Numbered from the stretch's first letter, positions 8,464 to 18,500 are shown. The stretch: DNA of 64,000 bases from Bacillus vallismortis (GCF_004116955.1 NZ_CP026362.1:2924501-2988500); one strand, 5' to 3'. Notes: a model not told the origin generated them from the sequence alone. A program made the numbers and translations.

Positions 8464-10635
8464 TTACATGATTTGTTTCTTTTGATCCTGGTCAATCTCC
8501 GGCTGAATTTCTTTCGTGAGTTGATGCCCTTCTATATCTACATTCGGAATGATCTTGTCCAGCCATTTTGGCAAATACCAAGCTGCATCCCCCATCAGCT
8601 TCATGACACTTGGAATGAGTGTCATTCGTACAATAAATGCATCAAAGAGCACACCAAAGGATAGAGCCAATCCGTTTGCTTTAATAGACGCTTCACCAGC
8701 AAAGATAAATCCTGCAAAAACGAATATCATGATCAGGCCGGCTGCGGTGACAACAGGACCGCTGTGTTTTAAACCAGCTTGAATCGCTTGGACTGGATTT
8801 TTTGTTTTCACATATTCTTCTCGCATTCTGCTTACAAGGAATACTTGATAATCCATGGCTAATCCAAACAGTATCCCAATAGATAAAATCGGCAAGAACG
8901 CGAGTATCGGCCCTTTTTCAGGTATTTTCAAAAAGTCGATGAGATTACCGTCTTGTAAAACAAATACACAGGTTCCAAGTGTGGCTGTCATCGTCAATAT
9001 GAATCCTGCAACAGCAACAAGAGGCACAAGCAACGAACGGAATACGATTGTCAGCAAGACAAACGCAAACCCAACAATGAGTACAGCAAACACCGGTATC
9101 GCGTCATTAAGGCGGTCTGAAATATCAATATTCACTGCAGTCGATCCAGTAACGAGCAAATCTACCCCGTTTTTATCTGATAAGCTGCGTACATCCTTTA
9201 CCAAATCCTTCGTTGCCACATCATTTGGGCCTGTTTTTGGAACTACCGTAATGATGGCAAAGTTCCCTTCTTCATTAGGCCTTGCAGGAGTGACACTTGA
9301 TACATGGTCTAGCTCCTTTATTTCTTTCACTGCATCTGCGAAGGCTTCCGCCTTATTTTCTGTCACACTTGTGGCATCCGCTACGATTGTTAATTGGCCA
9401 TTAAATCCTTCGCCAAAACCGTCGGCAAGCAAGTCATAAGCCCGTCGATCTGGATTGTCCTTCGCTTTCATCCCTGCATCAGGCAAGCCCAGCTCCAAAT
9501 GCATAGATGGGATACTAATAATAAGCAAAATGAGAATGCTGCATACACTTAGCATGATAGGATTTTTTGTGACAAAGCGTCCCCAGACATTTGTGTCAGC
9601 GTTTTGTTTTTCTTTTTTCTTGTTTGATTTCGGAACCATCCGTTTTCCCGCTACCGACAAGACGGCAGGCACAAGCGTGATTGAAGCGAGAACAGCCATC
9701 AGTACACTAAGCCCTGCTGTCAGCCCCATTGCAGACATAAAAGGAATGTTAACGACCGTCAACCCGCAAAGTGCAACGATCACAGTAAGCCCGGCAAAAA
9801 CGACAGCACTTCCGGCTGTTCCTGTAGCTCTCGCAATTGATTCATTTTTTTGTGCGCCTTCGCCTAAAAACTGGCGGTGCTTCGTAAAAATAAATAAAGC
9901 ATAATCTATACCAACAGCAAGGCCAATCATTCCGGCTAATGAAAGGCTGACGGAAGCAATATCGAATACTTGTGTCCCCATCAACACCAGTCCAATACTT
10001 ACACCTAAACCAATTAGCGCAGTTAAAATCGGCAAACCTGCTATTAATAAGGAGCCGAATGTAATGGCTAAAACGACAAAGGCCAAGATAATGCCGACAA
10101 TTTCAGATACGCCGCCTATCTCCATCTCGGCTCCTGGTATATCTCCGCTTAGCTCCGTCTGCAAGCCCTCAGCATCAGCTATTTTCAAACTGTTTTTTAC
10201 ATGTTCGATAGAGTAATCTTTTATATCATCTGCTGAAGATTTATACGTAATATCAGCATAGGCAACTGTGCCATCTTTCGCGATTGTTCCTGTCACAAAA
10301 GGACTTGCAATCGAGTCTACGGAATCATCTTTATTGATTTCCTTAAACGTATTTTCGATTGCTTGTTTCGCTGGCTTTGCAGTAAGTTCCCCCCCATCTT
10401 CCGCTCCGAAAATCACCCGTATGCTTCCTTTATCAGGGCCGTGGGGAAATTCTTTTTGAATCACATCCAGCGCTTTTTCTGAAGGCGTGTCAGGTATGGA
10501 CATATCCTCGGAAAAACTTGGTTTTAAGGTAATTGCAAGCCCTATCGAAGCAACTAACACAACGATCCACGCGCATATTACTTTAATGCGATGGCGAGCA
10601 ACCCATCCTCCTAATTTATATAACATTTTTGACAT
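8464..10635 (-). CDS. ydfJ: MMPL/RND-type exporter YdfJ
   Basis: A 723-residue MMPL-family membrane protein with two repeats, each made of one TM helix, a large extracytoplasmic loop and a five-TM block. The second TM blocks hold the family GIDYALFIFTKHRQ and AMDYQVFLVSRMREEY motifs (residues near 240 and 600), the proton-relay region of RND proteins. It probably exports lipids or hydrophobic drugs. Next come ydfI and ydfH on the same strand upstream; in B. subtilis the YdfHI two-component system activates ydfJ. A terminator follows directly. Confidence 0.92.
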   Translation of the reverse strand: MSKMLYKLGGWVARHRIKVICAWIVVLVASIGLAITLKPSFSEDMSIPDTPSEKALDVIQKEFPHGPDKGSIRVIFGAEDGGELTAKPAKQAIENTFKEINKDDSVDSIASPFVTGTIAKDGTVAYADITYKSSADDIKDYSIEHVKNSLKIADAEGLQTELSGDIPGAEMEIGGVSEIVGIILAFVVLAITFGSLLIAGLPILTALIGLGVSIGLVLMGTQVFDIASVSLSLAGMIGLAVGIDYALFIFTKHRQFLGEGAQKNESIARATGTAGSAVVFAGLTVIVALCGLTVVNIPFMSAMGLTAGLSVLMAVLASITLVPAVLSVAGKRMVPKSNKKKEKQNADTNVWGRFVTKNPIMLSVCSILILLIISIPSMHLELGLPDAGMKAKDNPDRRAYDLLADGFGEGFNGQLTIVADATSVTENKAEAFADAVKEIKELDHVSSVTPARPNEEGNFAIITVVPKTGPNDVATKDLVKDVRSLSDKNGVDLLVTGSTAVNIDISDRLNDAIPVFAVLIVGFAFVLLTIVFRSLLVPLVAVAGFILTMTATLGTCVFVLQDGNLIDFLKIPEKGPILAFLPILSIGILFGLAMDYQVFLVSRMREEYVKTKNPVQAIQAGLKHSGPVVTAAGLIMIFVFAGFIFAGEASIKANGLALSFGVLFDAFIVRMTLIPSVMKLMGDAAWYLPKWLDKIIPNVDIEGHQLTKEIQPEIDQDQKKQIM

Positions 10636-10749
10636 GATAATCTCCTTTCAACACATTGCTTGATCACGTTCTTTCTCATTGTAGTGGACAATGAAATAAA
10701 AAAAACGTACATTGGGGCATGTACGTTTGGGCAAATTTCAAATTTGATG

Positions 10750-11391
10750 TTATTTGTCTAATGTCAGAATGCCTCTTTGCATGGCAATCGTCACGGCTTC
10801 CGTTCTTGAGTTCGCGCCTAATTTATTGTAAATGGACGTTAGTCTAGACTTTACTGTTCGCTCAGAGACGCCCAAATCAAAGGCGATCGCTTTGCTTTTG
10901 AGGCCTTTAGCAATTGCTTTCAAAACAATGACTTCCTTTTCTGTCAGCTGCGTATCACTGCTCTGCTTTTTCATCCGCTCCAGTTGGATTTCTTGCAGAC
11001 GTTTTAAGATATCAGGCTGCAACAGCACGTTTCCTCTTATTGCTGCATCCATTGTATGAAAAAGGGTTTCTGAACTCGTATCCTTCAATAGATATCCTTT
11101 CGCCCCTAATTCAATTCCTTCGATCATGAGATGATCTTCATTATACGTAGTCAAAATAATGATGGGGATGTCGTGTTTTTCTTTGATTTGTTTAATGGCT
11201 TCTAACCCGCTCATCTCTGGCATATACAAATCCATGAGAATAACATCCGGTTTTAATTCATCTGCAAGGCGGATTGCTGATTTGCCGTTTTCCGCCTCTC
11301 CTATGATGGTGTAGTGATCATTCGTTTCAATTAAAAGCTTCAGACCTTCCCTCACCACAAGGTGGTCATCAACGATTAAAACCTTATTCAT
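10750..11391 (-). CDS. ydfI: NarL-type response regulator YdfI
   Basis: A 213-residue response regulator. The receiver begins MNKVLIVDDHLVVREG (acidic pair near residues 8-9), with the phospho-acceptor Asp in DVILMDLYMPEMSG near residue 54 and the Lys switch in AKGYLLKDT. The C-terminal LuxR-type helix-turn-helix is LTEKEVIVLKAIAKG followed by GVSERTVKSRL. ATG 11391 is chosen because GGGAGAG precedes it; the gene overlaps ydfH by 8 bases, so the two are translationally coupled. Together they should control ydfJ, 114 bases downstream. Confidence 0.92.
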   Translation of the reverse strand: MNKVLIVDDHLVVREGLKLLIETNDHYTIIGEAENGKSAIRLADELKPDVILMDLYMPEMSGLEAIKQIKEKHDIPIIILTTYNEDHLMIEGIELGAKGYLLKDTSSETLFHTMDAAIRGNVLLQPDILKRLQEIQLERMKKQSSDTQLTEKEVIVLKAIAKGLKSKAIAFDLGVSERTVKSRLTSIYNKLGANSRTEAVTIAMQRGILTLDK

Positions 11392-12598
11392 CTTGCATCT
11401 CTCCCTGAATTGGCACTGTGATCTCAATTTGTGTTCCTTTCGATTTTGTGCTCTTTATATTGAATTGGCCTTTCATTGTCCTGACGCGTTCTTGTATGCC
11501 GAGTAGCCCATAATGTCCTCTCTTTTTCTTGCCCTTTTCAACATCAAAGCCTTTGCCATTGTCTCTAACCGTTAAATGGAGTCTCCCGTTATCATCCCAA
11601 ATGGATACCGAGATCGTATCTGCTTCAGCATGCTTTGCTGCATTCGTTATGCACTCCCCAATGATGTAGTAACAGTTTTCAGCTGTACGAACGTCTAACA
11701 CCTGATGTAACTTGTAGTCTAAAACCCCACCCATGCCTGTCGACTCTTGAAAATGATCCATTAGTGAAGTTATTCTTTCTTTTAAAAAAACGATTTCTTC
11801 CGATTTGCTGCGCAGATCGTCAATGGCTGAACGCGCGTCCGCTAATGTCCCTCTCACTCTTTTCATTGATTGTTGAATGATTTCTTTTGCTCTCTCTGTG
11901 TTGCCTTTGGCGAGATGAACATGAGTAGCGTCCAGCTGCATATTTAAACTAACCAGCCCTTGAGCAAGCGTATCATGTAAGTCCCGGGCCATACGCTGTC
12001 TTTCATTTTGCAGCGTCAGCTGTTCTACCTGCTGATGAGCCAGCTCAAGCCTTTCAAGAGTCAGCTGCGCTTTTATTTTTTCATCGACTTGGGCGAAAAA
12101 TGTAGCGGCATATGTGATAATCACGGTCATAATAGGTACCGCTATGACAAGAAAATGCAAATATTCACCTTTGTGAATATGATATAGTACATTGATTGAC
12201 AGCAGAAGCAATAAATAAAGGATGAGGAACGTCTTTCTTCTGTCCGCCATTCCTATAATCTGTCCGATCAAAAATGCATAAAGGCCAATGACGATCAGTA
12301 CCAGAAAGTCAGTCATGAGATTAGCAAGCGTAAAAGTGATCAAGCCTTGTATTACGAAGTACAGAATCACCTTTTTCTTAACCCAGCGATATGAGTGCCA
12401 ATGCAACAAAGCAAAGATGGCGGCCAATACCGCAAACACATTAAGCAATAAAATGGACCAGCTCCCATACAGAAATTGCAGCACGATAGAGGCTACATAA
12501 ATCATGAGGATAAAAGCCAGGCCAGGCACTCTGAGCGCAAGCATATTTAATGCCCGTCTATCATGTAAGTAGTATTTTTCTTTGAAAGGATTCCTCAA
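11384..12598 (-). CDS. ydfH: Sensor histidine kinase YdfH
   Basis: A 404-residue HisKA_3-type kinase. About six N-terminal TM helices (residues 20-180) lead to a dimerisation helix with the phospho-acceptor His in RMARDLHDTLAQGLVSL near residue 208, then an HATPase domain with ECITNAAKHAEA (N box) and DNGKGFD (G1 box). It lacks a large external sensor domain, so it probably senses a signal in the membrane. It phosphorylates YdfI, whose gene overlaps its 3' end by 8 bases. The promoter should lie just upstream, in 12599-12840. Confidence 0.92.
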   Translation of the reverse strand: MRNPFKEKYYLHDRRALNMLALRVPGLAFILMIYVASIVLQFLYGSWSILLLNVFAVLAAIFALLHWHSYRWVKKKVILYFVIQGLITFTLANLMTDFLVLIVIGLYAFLIGQIIGMADRRKTFLILYLLLLLSINVLYHIHKGEYLHFLVIAVPIMTVIITYAATFFAQVDEKIKAQLTLERLELAHQQVEQLTLQNERQRMARDLHDTLAQGLVSLNMQLDATHVHLAKGNTERAKEIIQQSMKRVRGTLADARSAIDDLRSKSEEIVFLKERITSLMDHFQESTGMGGVLDYKLHQVLDVRTAENCYYIIGECITNAAKHAEADTISVSIWDDNGRLHLTVRDNGKGFDVEKGKKKRGHYGLLGIQERVRTMKGQFNIKSTKSKGTQIEITVPIQGEMQDE

Positions 12599-12865
12599 AC
12601 CGCATTCACTCCTTTAACAGTTTAACCGAACAGAGACTAATGAAAATCGATACCATTTCAATAACGTGCAACAACCATTTATCCAATCATTTTATAGGAA
12701 AAGAATGAACTCAACAATACCAAGTGCACTGAACCATTAGGTGTTCCCGGCATATGTTCATTGCCCAAACGTACATAAGCGTTCTGCCTTTATGTACGTT
12801 TTATCTTTTCAAATGTACATTTACAATAATAAAGAACTCACTATTCATTGAAGGAATGATCATTA

Positions 12866-13036
12866 TTGAAATCACTTGATCTCACCATTTTATCATTAAA
12901 AAGAAAAGGCATCCGAACTGAGAAAGTGTTAAAAAATCAGTGCCTTGATCAATTAAGCAAGGTGAACGAAAAAACAGACAAGCATACAAACAAAAATGCT
13001 CAATCCAAGAGACTGCGTAAGAAAAAAGAGGAATGA
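12866..13036 (+). CDS. Possible small basic protein (56 aa)
   Basis: A TTG start at 12866 follows GAAGGA by about 10 bases. The product is very basic (LKRKGIRTEKV, then a KHTNKNAQSKRLRKKKEE tail) and has no recognisable domain. It ends three bases before the start of a small membrane protein, which suggests coupling. It could equally be a decayed gene; the region between ydfH and ydfG otherwise holds nothing I recognise. Confidence 0.35.
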   Translation: MKSLDLTILSLKRKGIRTEKVLKNQCLDQLSKVNEKTDKHTNKNAQSKRLRKKKEE

Positions 13037-13038
13037 AT

Positions 13039-13242
13039 ATGTATTGGATTTTAGGGGCTTTTATATATTTTCTGATCGGTATTTGTATATTCATTGGAAT
13101 CATTAGAGACAGTCACTCGGGCTCATGGATACTCCTTGCATTAGCGGCTCCGCTCACATTGTTGGCTATCCTTACTTTTATTCAAAGCAGCTTCTTGCCA
13201 AAAGATAGTCAAATAGCCGCCATAAAAACTGCTCATTGGTAA
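13039..13242 (+). CDS. Small two-TM membrane protein
   Basis: A 67-residue protein with two hydrophobic helices, YWILGAFIYFLIGICIFIGI and ILLALAAPLTLLAILTFI, joined by a short polar loop (RDSHSGS). The second of two in-frame ATGs is preferred because AAGAGG is 7 bases upstream of it. I do not recognise a family. It precedes ydfG by 55 bases and could be transcribed with it. Confidence 0.5.
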   Translation: MYWILGAFIYFLIGICIFIGIIRDSHSGSWILLALAAPLTLLAILTFIQSSFLPKDSQIAAIKTAHW

Positions 13243-13297
13243 AATGATGAATATCGGAATACAATTTATGTATCTTAAGAAAAAGGAGTCTTGCCTT

Positions 13298-13741
13298 ATG
13301 AGTCAAAGAGTGTCTTATTATGAGGTTGCACCTGAAGGTATGAAAGTCATGATGGATATGGAGAAATACACGAAACAATCTTCAATTAACCGAACGACGA
13401 GAGAGCTTATCAAAATCAGGGTTTCTCAAATAAACGGCTGTGCCTTCTGCATAGATATGCATACTTCGGATGCTCGAAAAATGGGCGAAACGGAACAGCG
13501 GATTTACTGTTTACACGCTTGGAATGAATGTGATTTTTATTCACCTGAAGAGAAAGCAGCACTCGAACTATCTGAACATATCACGCTCATTCCATCTAAA
13601 AGAGTTCCTGAAGAGCTATATCATCGAGTGCGGGAACATTATGATGAAAAACAATATGTTGACCTAGTTCTCATCATCAATCAGATAAACAGTTGGAATC
13701 GCATCTCTATTGCAATGGGGAATCAAGCAGCTTCTAGATAA
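13298..13741 (+). CDS. ydfG: Carboxymuconolactone decarboxylase/AhpD-like protein YdfG
   Basis: A 147-residue AhpD-like protein with the redox motif NGCAFCIDMHTSDARK (CxxC with the catalytic HxxxAR arrangement) near residues 47-62. Such proteins act as small peroxidases or disulfide reductants in alkylhydroperoxide defence. ATG 13298 is chosen because AAAAAGGAG lies upstream; the frame continues 18 codons further but without a signal. The length matches B. subtilis YdfG. A bidirectional terminator separates it from the convergent ydfF. Confidence 0.88.
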   Translation: MSQRVSYYEVAPEGMKVMMDMEKYTKQSSINRTTRELIKIRVSQINGCAFCIDMHTSDARKMGETEQRIYCLHAWNECDFYSPEEKAALELSEHITLIPSKRVPEELYHRVREHYDEKQYVDLVLIINQINSWNRISIAMGNQAASR

Positions 13742-13743
13742 TG

Positions 13744-13779
13744 AGAAAGAGTAAGATTTTAACGAATCTTACTCTTTCT
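13744..13779. terminator. Bidirectional terminator between ydfG and ydfF
   Basis: AGAAAGAGTAAGATT / AATCTTACTCTTTCT, a perfect 15-base stem with a 6-base loop between two convergent genes. Confidence 0.85.
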
Positions 13780-13780
13780 C

Positions 13781-14467
13781 CTATCCCCAAATATTCACTT
13801 TAAAGTATTTCTCAAACGCGTTTTTCCCGCTTTGTGTAATCCTAATCGCTCTCGTTTTCGGCATACGAACGACCCATTCTTCTTCTAACATTCGAACCAT
13901 TAGGGCGTTTCCTAACGCCCCTGCAATATGATGCTGCCGCTCACTCCAATCCAAACAGCAGCGGGCAAATGCTCTCCTCTTACTTCGCTGCTGCTCTTCG
14001 TTGATGCCTAAATTTGAAAAGAACAAAGAACCCTCTGACGTCACCTCAAAGTTTACATCGACTTTTTTTATTATGCCCTGCTCAACTAGTGAATTTGTCA
14101 TTTGCACGCCCACATAACCTGCCAGATGATCATAACAAGTGCGGGCGAAATGCAGGTCTCTTTTCTCTTTTGACTCTTTTAAAGATTTGACTTGAGATTT
14201 AGGCGCAATATGAAGCAATTGTTCGATTAAATTTGCTGCATCTGAGTCAGACAATCTGTAATACCTATGTCTTCCATGCTTCTCTACGCTGATCAGCTCT
14301 TCTTCGAGCAATTTTTTCAGGTGAAAACTTGCGGTTTGAGGTTTAATGTTAGCAAGATATGCAAGCTCTCCCGCAGGGTGTATCCTTCCATCCATTAGGG
14401 TGAGTAGAATGGATGAACGCGAGGGATCAGATAACAACGAAGAGATTTTTGCGATATTAGGATTCAT
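13781..14467 (-). CDS. ydfF: ArsR-family regulator YdfF
   Basis: A 228-residue ArsR-type winged-helix regulator. The DNA-binding domain occupies about residues 1-90 (AKISSLLSDPSRSSILLTLM, then LANIKPQTASFHLKKL and GRHRYYRLSD). A longer C-terminal region has five Cys residues scattered rather than a CxC metal site, so it is probably not an arsenic sensor. It is divergent from ydfE, a flavin-reductase-like gene, with 90 bases between the starts; it likely represses ydfE. Length and arrangement match B. subtilis YdfF. Confidence 0.85.
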   Translation of the reverse strand: MNPNIAKISSLLSDPSRSSILLTLMDGRIHPAGELAYLANIKPQTASFHLKKLLEEELISVEKHGRHRYYRLSDSDAANLIEQLLHIAPKSQVKSLKESKEKRDLHFARTCYDHLAGYVGVQMTNSLVEQGIIKKVDVNFEVTSEGSLFFSNLGINEEQQRSKRRAFARCCLDWSERQHHIAGALGNALMVRMLEEEWVVRMPKTRAIRITQSGKNAFEKYFKVNIWG

Positions 14468-14557
14468 GATTTTTCCTCCTTACATTCATATTTCGATGAT
14501 AGTTGAAATGTTAAACCTTTACAATATGAATGTAATGATGACAAGGAGGAATAAGCG

Positions 14558-15181
14558 TTGGACATTGAAAAACAAGACACTCTTCATTTTAAAGAAATCA
14601 AACCAAAAATCATGTATTATGGTAGCTCAACATTTCTTCTGACAACATTGAATGAGGATGGTACAACTAATATTAGCCCCATGTCTTCTTCTTGGGCTCT
14701 GGGAAACTATATTGTCCTTGGAGTAGGCCTAGGGGGGAAAGCCATTGAAAATTTGGAAAGACACAAAGAATGTGTCATAAACTTGCCTGGCCCGGAATTA
14801 TGGGAAAACGTTGAAAGGATTTCGTCTTATAGTGGAAAAAAGAATATACCGCCTTTGAAGAAAAAGCTCGGATTTACATATAAAAAAGAAAAATACGAGT
14901 CAGCAGGCTTAACACCTTTACAATCAAAGACAGTTTCACCAACACGCATTAAAGAATGCCCTATTCACATTGAAGCTGAAGTAAAACATATTCGGATTCC
15001 AGAATATGACCCGTTATTTGCAATTGTAGAGACACAGGCATTACATTTTCACGCCGAGGAAAGGATCATATTGAATGAAAACCACATCAATCCTTCAAAA
15101 TGGAGTCCGCTTATTTATAATTTTAGACATTATTTTGGCTTAGGAAAAGAAATAGGAAAGACCTTTCGTTCAGAAACTTGA
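14558..15181 (+). CDS. ydfE: Flavin reductase-like FMN-binding protein YdfE
   Basis: A 207-residue flavin-reductase-like protein of the split-barrel FMN-binding fold. The N-terminal segment STFLLTTLNEDGTTNISPMS matches the strand that contacts FMN, and GVGLGGKAIENLERHKECVI fits the following helix. It probably reduces flavin or a flavin-linked substrate with NAD(P)H. A TTG start follows AAGGAGGAA. It is divergent from ydfF, the likely regulator. Confidence 0.87.
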   Translation: MDIEKQDTLHFKEIKPKIMYYGSSTFLLTTLNEDGTTNISPMSSSWALGNYIVLGVGLGGKAIENLERHKECVINLPGPELWENVERISSYSGKKNIPPLKKKLGFTYKKEKYESAGLTPLQSKTVSPTRIKECPIHIEAEVKHIRIPEYDPLFAIVETQALHFHAEERIILNENHINPSKWSPLIYNFRHYFGLGKEIGKTFRSET

Positions 15182-15195
15182 CCTTTTTAACGTTT

Positions 15196-15221
15196 ATAGA
15201 CCAAGCTGTGACTTGGTCTAT
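15196..15221. terminator. Terminator after ydfE
   Basis: ATAGACCAAG / CTTGGTCTAT stem-loop 15 bases past the ydfE stop, followed by TTTTGG. Confidence 0.6.
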
Positions 15222-15305
15222 TTTGGTATCTATGGAATTATCCTTTTTACCGCACAACGCATTCATAGACCCTCATGGGGTGCACTTCATTTTAATTCTC
15301 CTTCA

Positions 15306-16088
15306 TTACGATTTTCCAGAATAAAAAATAGAGTATTCGGTTTTTGCCTTAAAGCCTAGTTTAGCTGCTAATCTAAAGGAAGATTCGTTGTTAACATCAC
15401 AATCCCAACTAGGCACCATTTCATTTTTTAGACAAAAGTCGATAAACTCACTTCCCACATAATAAGCTAAACCCTTGCCTCTGTATTCTTCAAGTGTATA
15501 GATATCCATTTCTGCACGATTATGTCCTAAAAATATAGATGTACACTCACTAACAACTTGATTGTCATGTAATACGGCAAATCCGAAACCTTTTGAAGAA
15601 AATTGCGAAACAGAACCCCAATAGTCCTCATAATATGTTTTGTTAAATTCCGTGCTGTTTGAGATAATGTCTTCGTCTATCCTTTTTAATACAAACCCCT
15701 TTGGAAGTTGTAATTCCGTTATAGACGGTTTTTGCTGAAAAGAAAATGCGGCTCTTTTCATGTGATTCAATTCGTCTTTCAGGATTGTTTTCATGACGCT
15801 GTCCCATGTATCGCTAGAACTAAACAAGGTAAATCTTTTTGTTGATTTCACTTGTTTTTCATAATATTCAGCAACGAAATCATTGAAATCTTGATTACCC
15901 TCTTCTCCCGCAATAAAGTAAATTCCTGATTCAGTCCCTATCAAAAATGATTTAGGGAAGGTGTGTTCATCCACATAAACAACTCCCGGAATGGTTTGTT
16001 CTACTATTGAATAGACAAATGTTGGGCAATTTTTTTCATGAAACCATGTTTTTAAGCCTTTATATGTTTCTTTTGTTACCTTCTGCAA
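15306..16088 (-). CDS. ydfB: GNAT-family N-acetyltransferase YdfB
   Basis: A 260-residue GNAT protein. The N-terminal half is diverged; the C-terminal half (about residues 125-255) holds the acetyl-CoA fold with MDIYTLEEYRGKGLAYYVGS, which contains the Q/RxxGxG/A loop as RGKGLA. The substrate is unknown. Length and position next to the arsenic genes match B. subtilis YdfB. It is on the same strand as the arsenic operon but follows a strong hairpin at 16213-16253, so it probably has its own promoter. Confidence 0.82.
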   Translation of the reverse strand: MQKVTKETYKGLKTWFHEKNCPTFVYSIVEQTIPGVVYVDEHTFPKSFLIGTESGIYFIAGEEGNQDFNDFVAEYYEKQVKSTKRFTLFSSSDTWDSVMKTILKDELNHMKRAAFSFQQKPSITELQLPKGFVLKRIDEDIISNSTEFNKTYYEDYWGSVSQFSSKGFGFAVLHDNQVVSECTSIFLGHNRAEMDIYTLEEYRGKGLAYYVGSEFIDFCLKNEMVPSWDCDVNNESSFRLAAKLGFKAKTEYSIFYSGKS

Positions 16089-16212
16089 ACTGACAACTCC
16101 TTTAAAACAGCGTCTTCTTCATGATTCTGTTCACAAAATCAATTTTCCTCTGTCACAAGCTAAATACCTTCCCTTTTAAGCGGACAATTCATGGATCATA
16201 GACAAGTTAAAC

Positions 16213-16253
16213 AAAAACAGGTGTCTGCATTCAGCTCGCAGACACCTGTTTTT
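16213..16253. terminator. Terminator of the arsenic operon
   Basis: AAAAACAGGTGTCTGC / GCAGACACCTGTTTTT, a 16-base perfect stem with a 9-base loop, 20 bases after arsC. Confidence 0.88.
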
Positions 16254-16272
16254 CATTACACACTGTGCATAT

Positions 16273-16692
16273 CTATTTCCCAGTTTCAGCAAACTGTTTT
16301 AAGCGGTCTCCAATTTCATCACGCACCCTTTGGAAAAACGCCCATTTTTCTTCGTCCGTTCCTTGCGCTTTTGCCGGATCATCAAATCCCCAATGCTCAC
16401 GTTTGACATGTGAAGGCGTCACTGGGCATTTGTCAGCTGCATCACCGCAGAGAGTCACAACCAAATCAGCATTGTTTAAAATGTTCAGGTCTATCCTATC
16501 TGAGGTTTGATTGGAAATATCGATTCCTGCTTCTTTCATCGCTTTGACAGCATTAGGATTTAACCCATGAGCTTCGATTCCCGCGCTGTACACGTTCCAC
16601 TTGTCTCCAAGGTATTTTTTTCCCCATCCTTCAGCCATTTGGCTGCGGCAAGAGTTTCCAGTGCATAAAAAGTAAATGGTTTTCTTTGACAT
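16273..16692 (-). CDS. arsC: Arsenate reductase ArsC (thioredoxin-coupled)
   Basis: A 139-residue arsenate reductase related to low-molecular-weight tyrosine phosphatases. The phosphate loop [14 protein letters not shown] supplies Cys10, Cys15 and Arg16, and [17 protein letters not shown] supplies the Cys82/Cys89 redox pair. It converts arsenate to arsenite, and thioredoxin regenerates it. The length equals B. subtilis ArsC. It is the third gene of the operon after the ArsR regulator and the efflux pump; arsenite made here is exported by the pump encoded just upstream. Confidence 0.95.
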   Translation of the reverse strand: MSKKTIYFLCTGNSCRSQMAEGWGKKYLGDKWNVYSAGIEAHGLNPNAVKAMKEAGIDISNQTSDRIDLNILNNADLVVTLCGDAADKCPVTPSHVKREHWGFDDPAKAQGTDEEKWAFFQRVRDEIGDRLKQFAETGK

Positions 16693-16716
16693 GTTTATCT
16701 TCTCCTTTTTGAAACA

Positions 16717-18015
16717 TTAATGGATGATCATCAGCCACATATACAGGCCGACAAGTGTAATCAATAACGTTGGGATTGTCAGAATGATTCCTGTTTTAAA
16801 ATAAGTGCCCCAGGAAATCTTCACACCTTTTTGTGAAAGGACATGTAGCCATAATAGTGTCGCCAAGGATCCAATCGGCGTTATTTTAGGGCCTAAATCG
16901 GATCCGATGACATTGGCATAGATAAGCGCTTCTCTCATCATCCCATGTGTATCTGTGCCGGCAATAGCCAATGCATCAATCATGACAGTCGGCATGTTAT
17001 TCATAACGGAAGAAAGAATCGCCGCGATGAAGCCCATTCCAATCGTCCCCGCAAACAACCCTTGATCAGCCAAGGCTTGAATCACGCCTGAAAGGACATC
17101 TGTCAACCCGGCATTACGGACACCGTACACAACAACGTACATGCCGATTGAAAAGAACACGATAGCCCACGGCGCTCCTTTCAGCACTTGCTTGGTGTGA
17201 ACGGCTGGGCTCTTTTGTGCAGCAATTAAGAAAAAGATGGCGACGATGCCCGCTACCACTGATACGGGAATAGAGAAAAATTCACTGGTGAAATAACCAA
17301 TTAACAGCAGCCCTAAGATATACCATGATAGTTTGAACATCTTCTGGTCTTTTATTGCCTCTGCAGGTTTTTTAAGCTCAGTCAGATCATAACGTTTAGG
17401 TATGCTTTTTCTGAAGAAAAGGTAAAGTACAATGATACTCGCCAGTAGCGAGAATAAGTTCGGCACAATCATTCTGGATGCATAATCAATAAACGTAATA
17501 TCAAAATAGTCCGCTGAAACGATGTTGACCAAATTGCTCACGACGAACGGCAGCGAAGTCGTATCTGCTATAAATCCGCTGGCAATGATAAAAGGAAAAA
17601 CTAATTTTTCATTGAAATGCAATGCTCTGACCATCGCTAATACAATCGGTGTCAATATAAGAGCCGCACCGTCATTTGCAAATAATGCGGCGACGATCGC
17701 TCCTAATATCGCTACATAAACGAACATCCGAACACCGTTTCCTTTTGCAGCCTTCGCCATATGAAGCGCCGACCATTCAAAGAAACCGATATGATCAAGG
17801 ATTAACGAGATAATAATGATTGCCACAAAAGCCAATGTCGCATTCCAAACAATGCCTGTCACAGTTATTACATCTTGAAAATTGACAACGCCGGCTATTA
17901 AAGCTAAAACAGCCCCTCCACAGGCTGACCACCCAATAGATAAGTTTCTCGGCTGCCATATGACCAATACTAAAGTGAATAAAAATATGGCTACCGCCAA
18001 AATGATTGAAATCAT
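16717..18015 (-). CDS. ydfA: ArsB/NhaD-family arsenite efflux pump YdfA
   Basis: A 432-residue ArsB-type transporter with about eleven hydrophobic segments. [16 protein letters not shown] and the later [18 protein letters not shown] are the paired re-entrant-loop signatures of the ion-transporter superfamily. It exports arsenite or antimonite across the cytoplasmic membrane. It lies 12 bases after ydeT and 24 bases before arsC. The length is close to that of B. subtilis YdfA, whose neighbour is also ydeT. Confidence 0.9.
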   Translation of the reverse strand: MISIILAVAIFLFTLVLVIWQPRNLSIGWSACGGAVLALIAGVVNFQDVITVTGIVWNATLAFVAIIIISLILDHIGFFEWSALHMAKAAKGNGVRMFVYVAILGAIVAALFANDGAALILTPIVLAMVRALHFNEKLVFPFIIASGFIADTTSLPFVVSNLVNIVSADYFDITFIDYASRMIVPNLFSLLASIIVLYLFFRKSIPKRYDLTELKKPAEAIKDQKMFKLSWYILGLLLIGYFTSEFFSIPVSVVAGIVAIFFLIAAQKSPAVHTKQVLKGAPWAIVFFSIGMYVVVYGVRNAGLTDVLSGVIQALADQGLFAGTIGMGFIAAILSSVMNNMPTVMIDALAIAGTDTHGMMREALIYANVIGSDLGPKITPIGSLATLLWLHVLSQKGVKISWGTYFKTGIILTIPTLLITLVGLYMWLMIIH

Positions 18016-18027
18016 TCTATTACCTCC

Positions 18028-18375
18028 TTACTTGCAAGATGACTGAGTTTCCCTTTTTTTCATCAGCAGTAACAATTCGTCCTCCTGATCGATTTGATGC
18101 AAGATCAATTGCAATGTATCAAATTCCGGACATGATTCATTGATTGAATAATAATGCCATTGCCCTCTTCTGTCCTCGTTCACAAATCCCGCGTTCTTTA
18201 ATTTTCGCAAATGCTGGCTGATGGCTGGCTGACTCATATCGAACATATCAACCAATTGACAGACACAATATTCTTTTTCAAAAAATAATTTCATCATCAT
18301 AAGCCTTGTTTGATCACTAAGTATTTTTAAACAGCCGGTCATCGCTGCCACTCCTATTTTTGTATCAGCAATCAA
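18028..18375 (-). CDS. ydeT: ArsR-type arsenic repressor YdeT
   Basis: A 115-residue ArsR/SmtB repressor. The metal site ELCVCDL-type motif appears as [20 protein letters not shown], with the CxC at the start of the recognition helix region, as in arsenite sensors. The TTG start at 18375 is preferred because AAAGGAGGAG lies six bases upstream; an ATG a few codons later is an alternative, and a longer upstream frame has no support. It leads the arsenic operon and should repress it by binding the palindromes just upstream. Confidence 0.88.
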   Translation of the reverse strand: MIADTKIGVAAMTGCLKILSDQTRLMMMKLFFEKEYCVCQLVDMFDMSQPAISQHLRKLKNAGFVNEDRRGQWHYYSINESCPEFDTLQLILHQIDQEDELLLLMKKRETQSSCK

Positions 18376-18500
18376 ATGAACTCCTCCTTTAACCCAATAT
18401 ATAATGGAATCATGATATATTGGCCCAGTGATCATACCCCCAATCAAAAAGAGGCACTGTCCCTGCAAAAAAATAAACATTACGTTTTTCACAACATCAT

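Noticed and set aside
8473..10459. Several plus-strand reading frames of 60-190 codons opposite ydfJ
   Set aside because: They lie wholly inside a well-conserved exporter gene, have no ribosome sites and show Ser/Thr/Ala-rich shadow composition.
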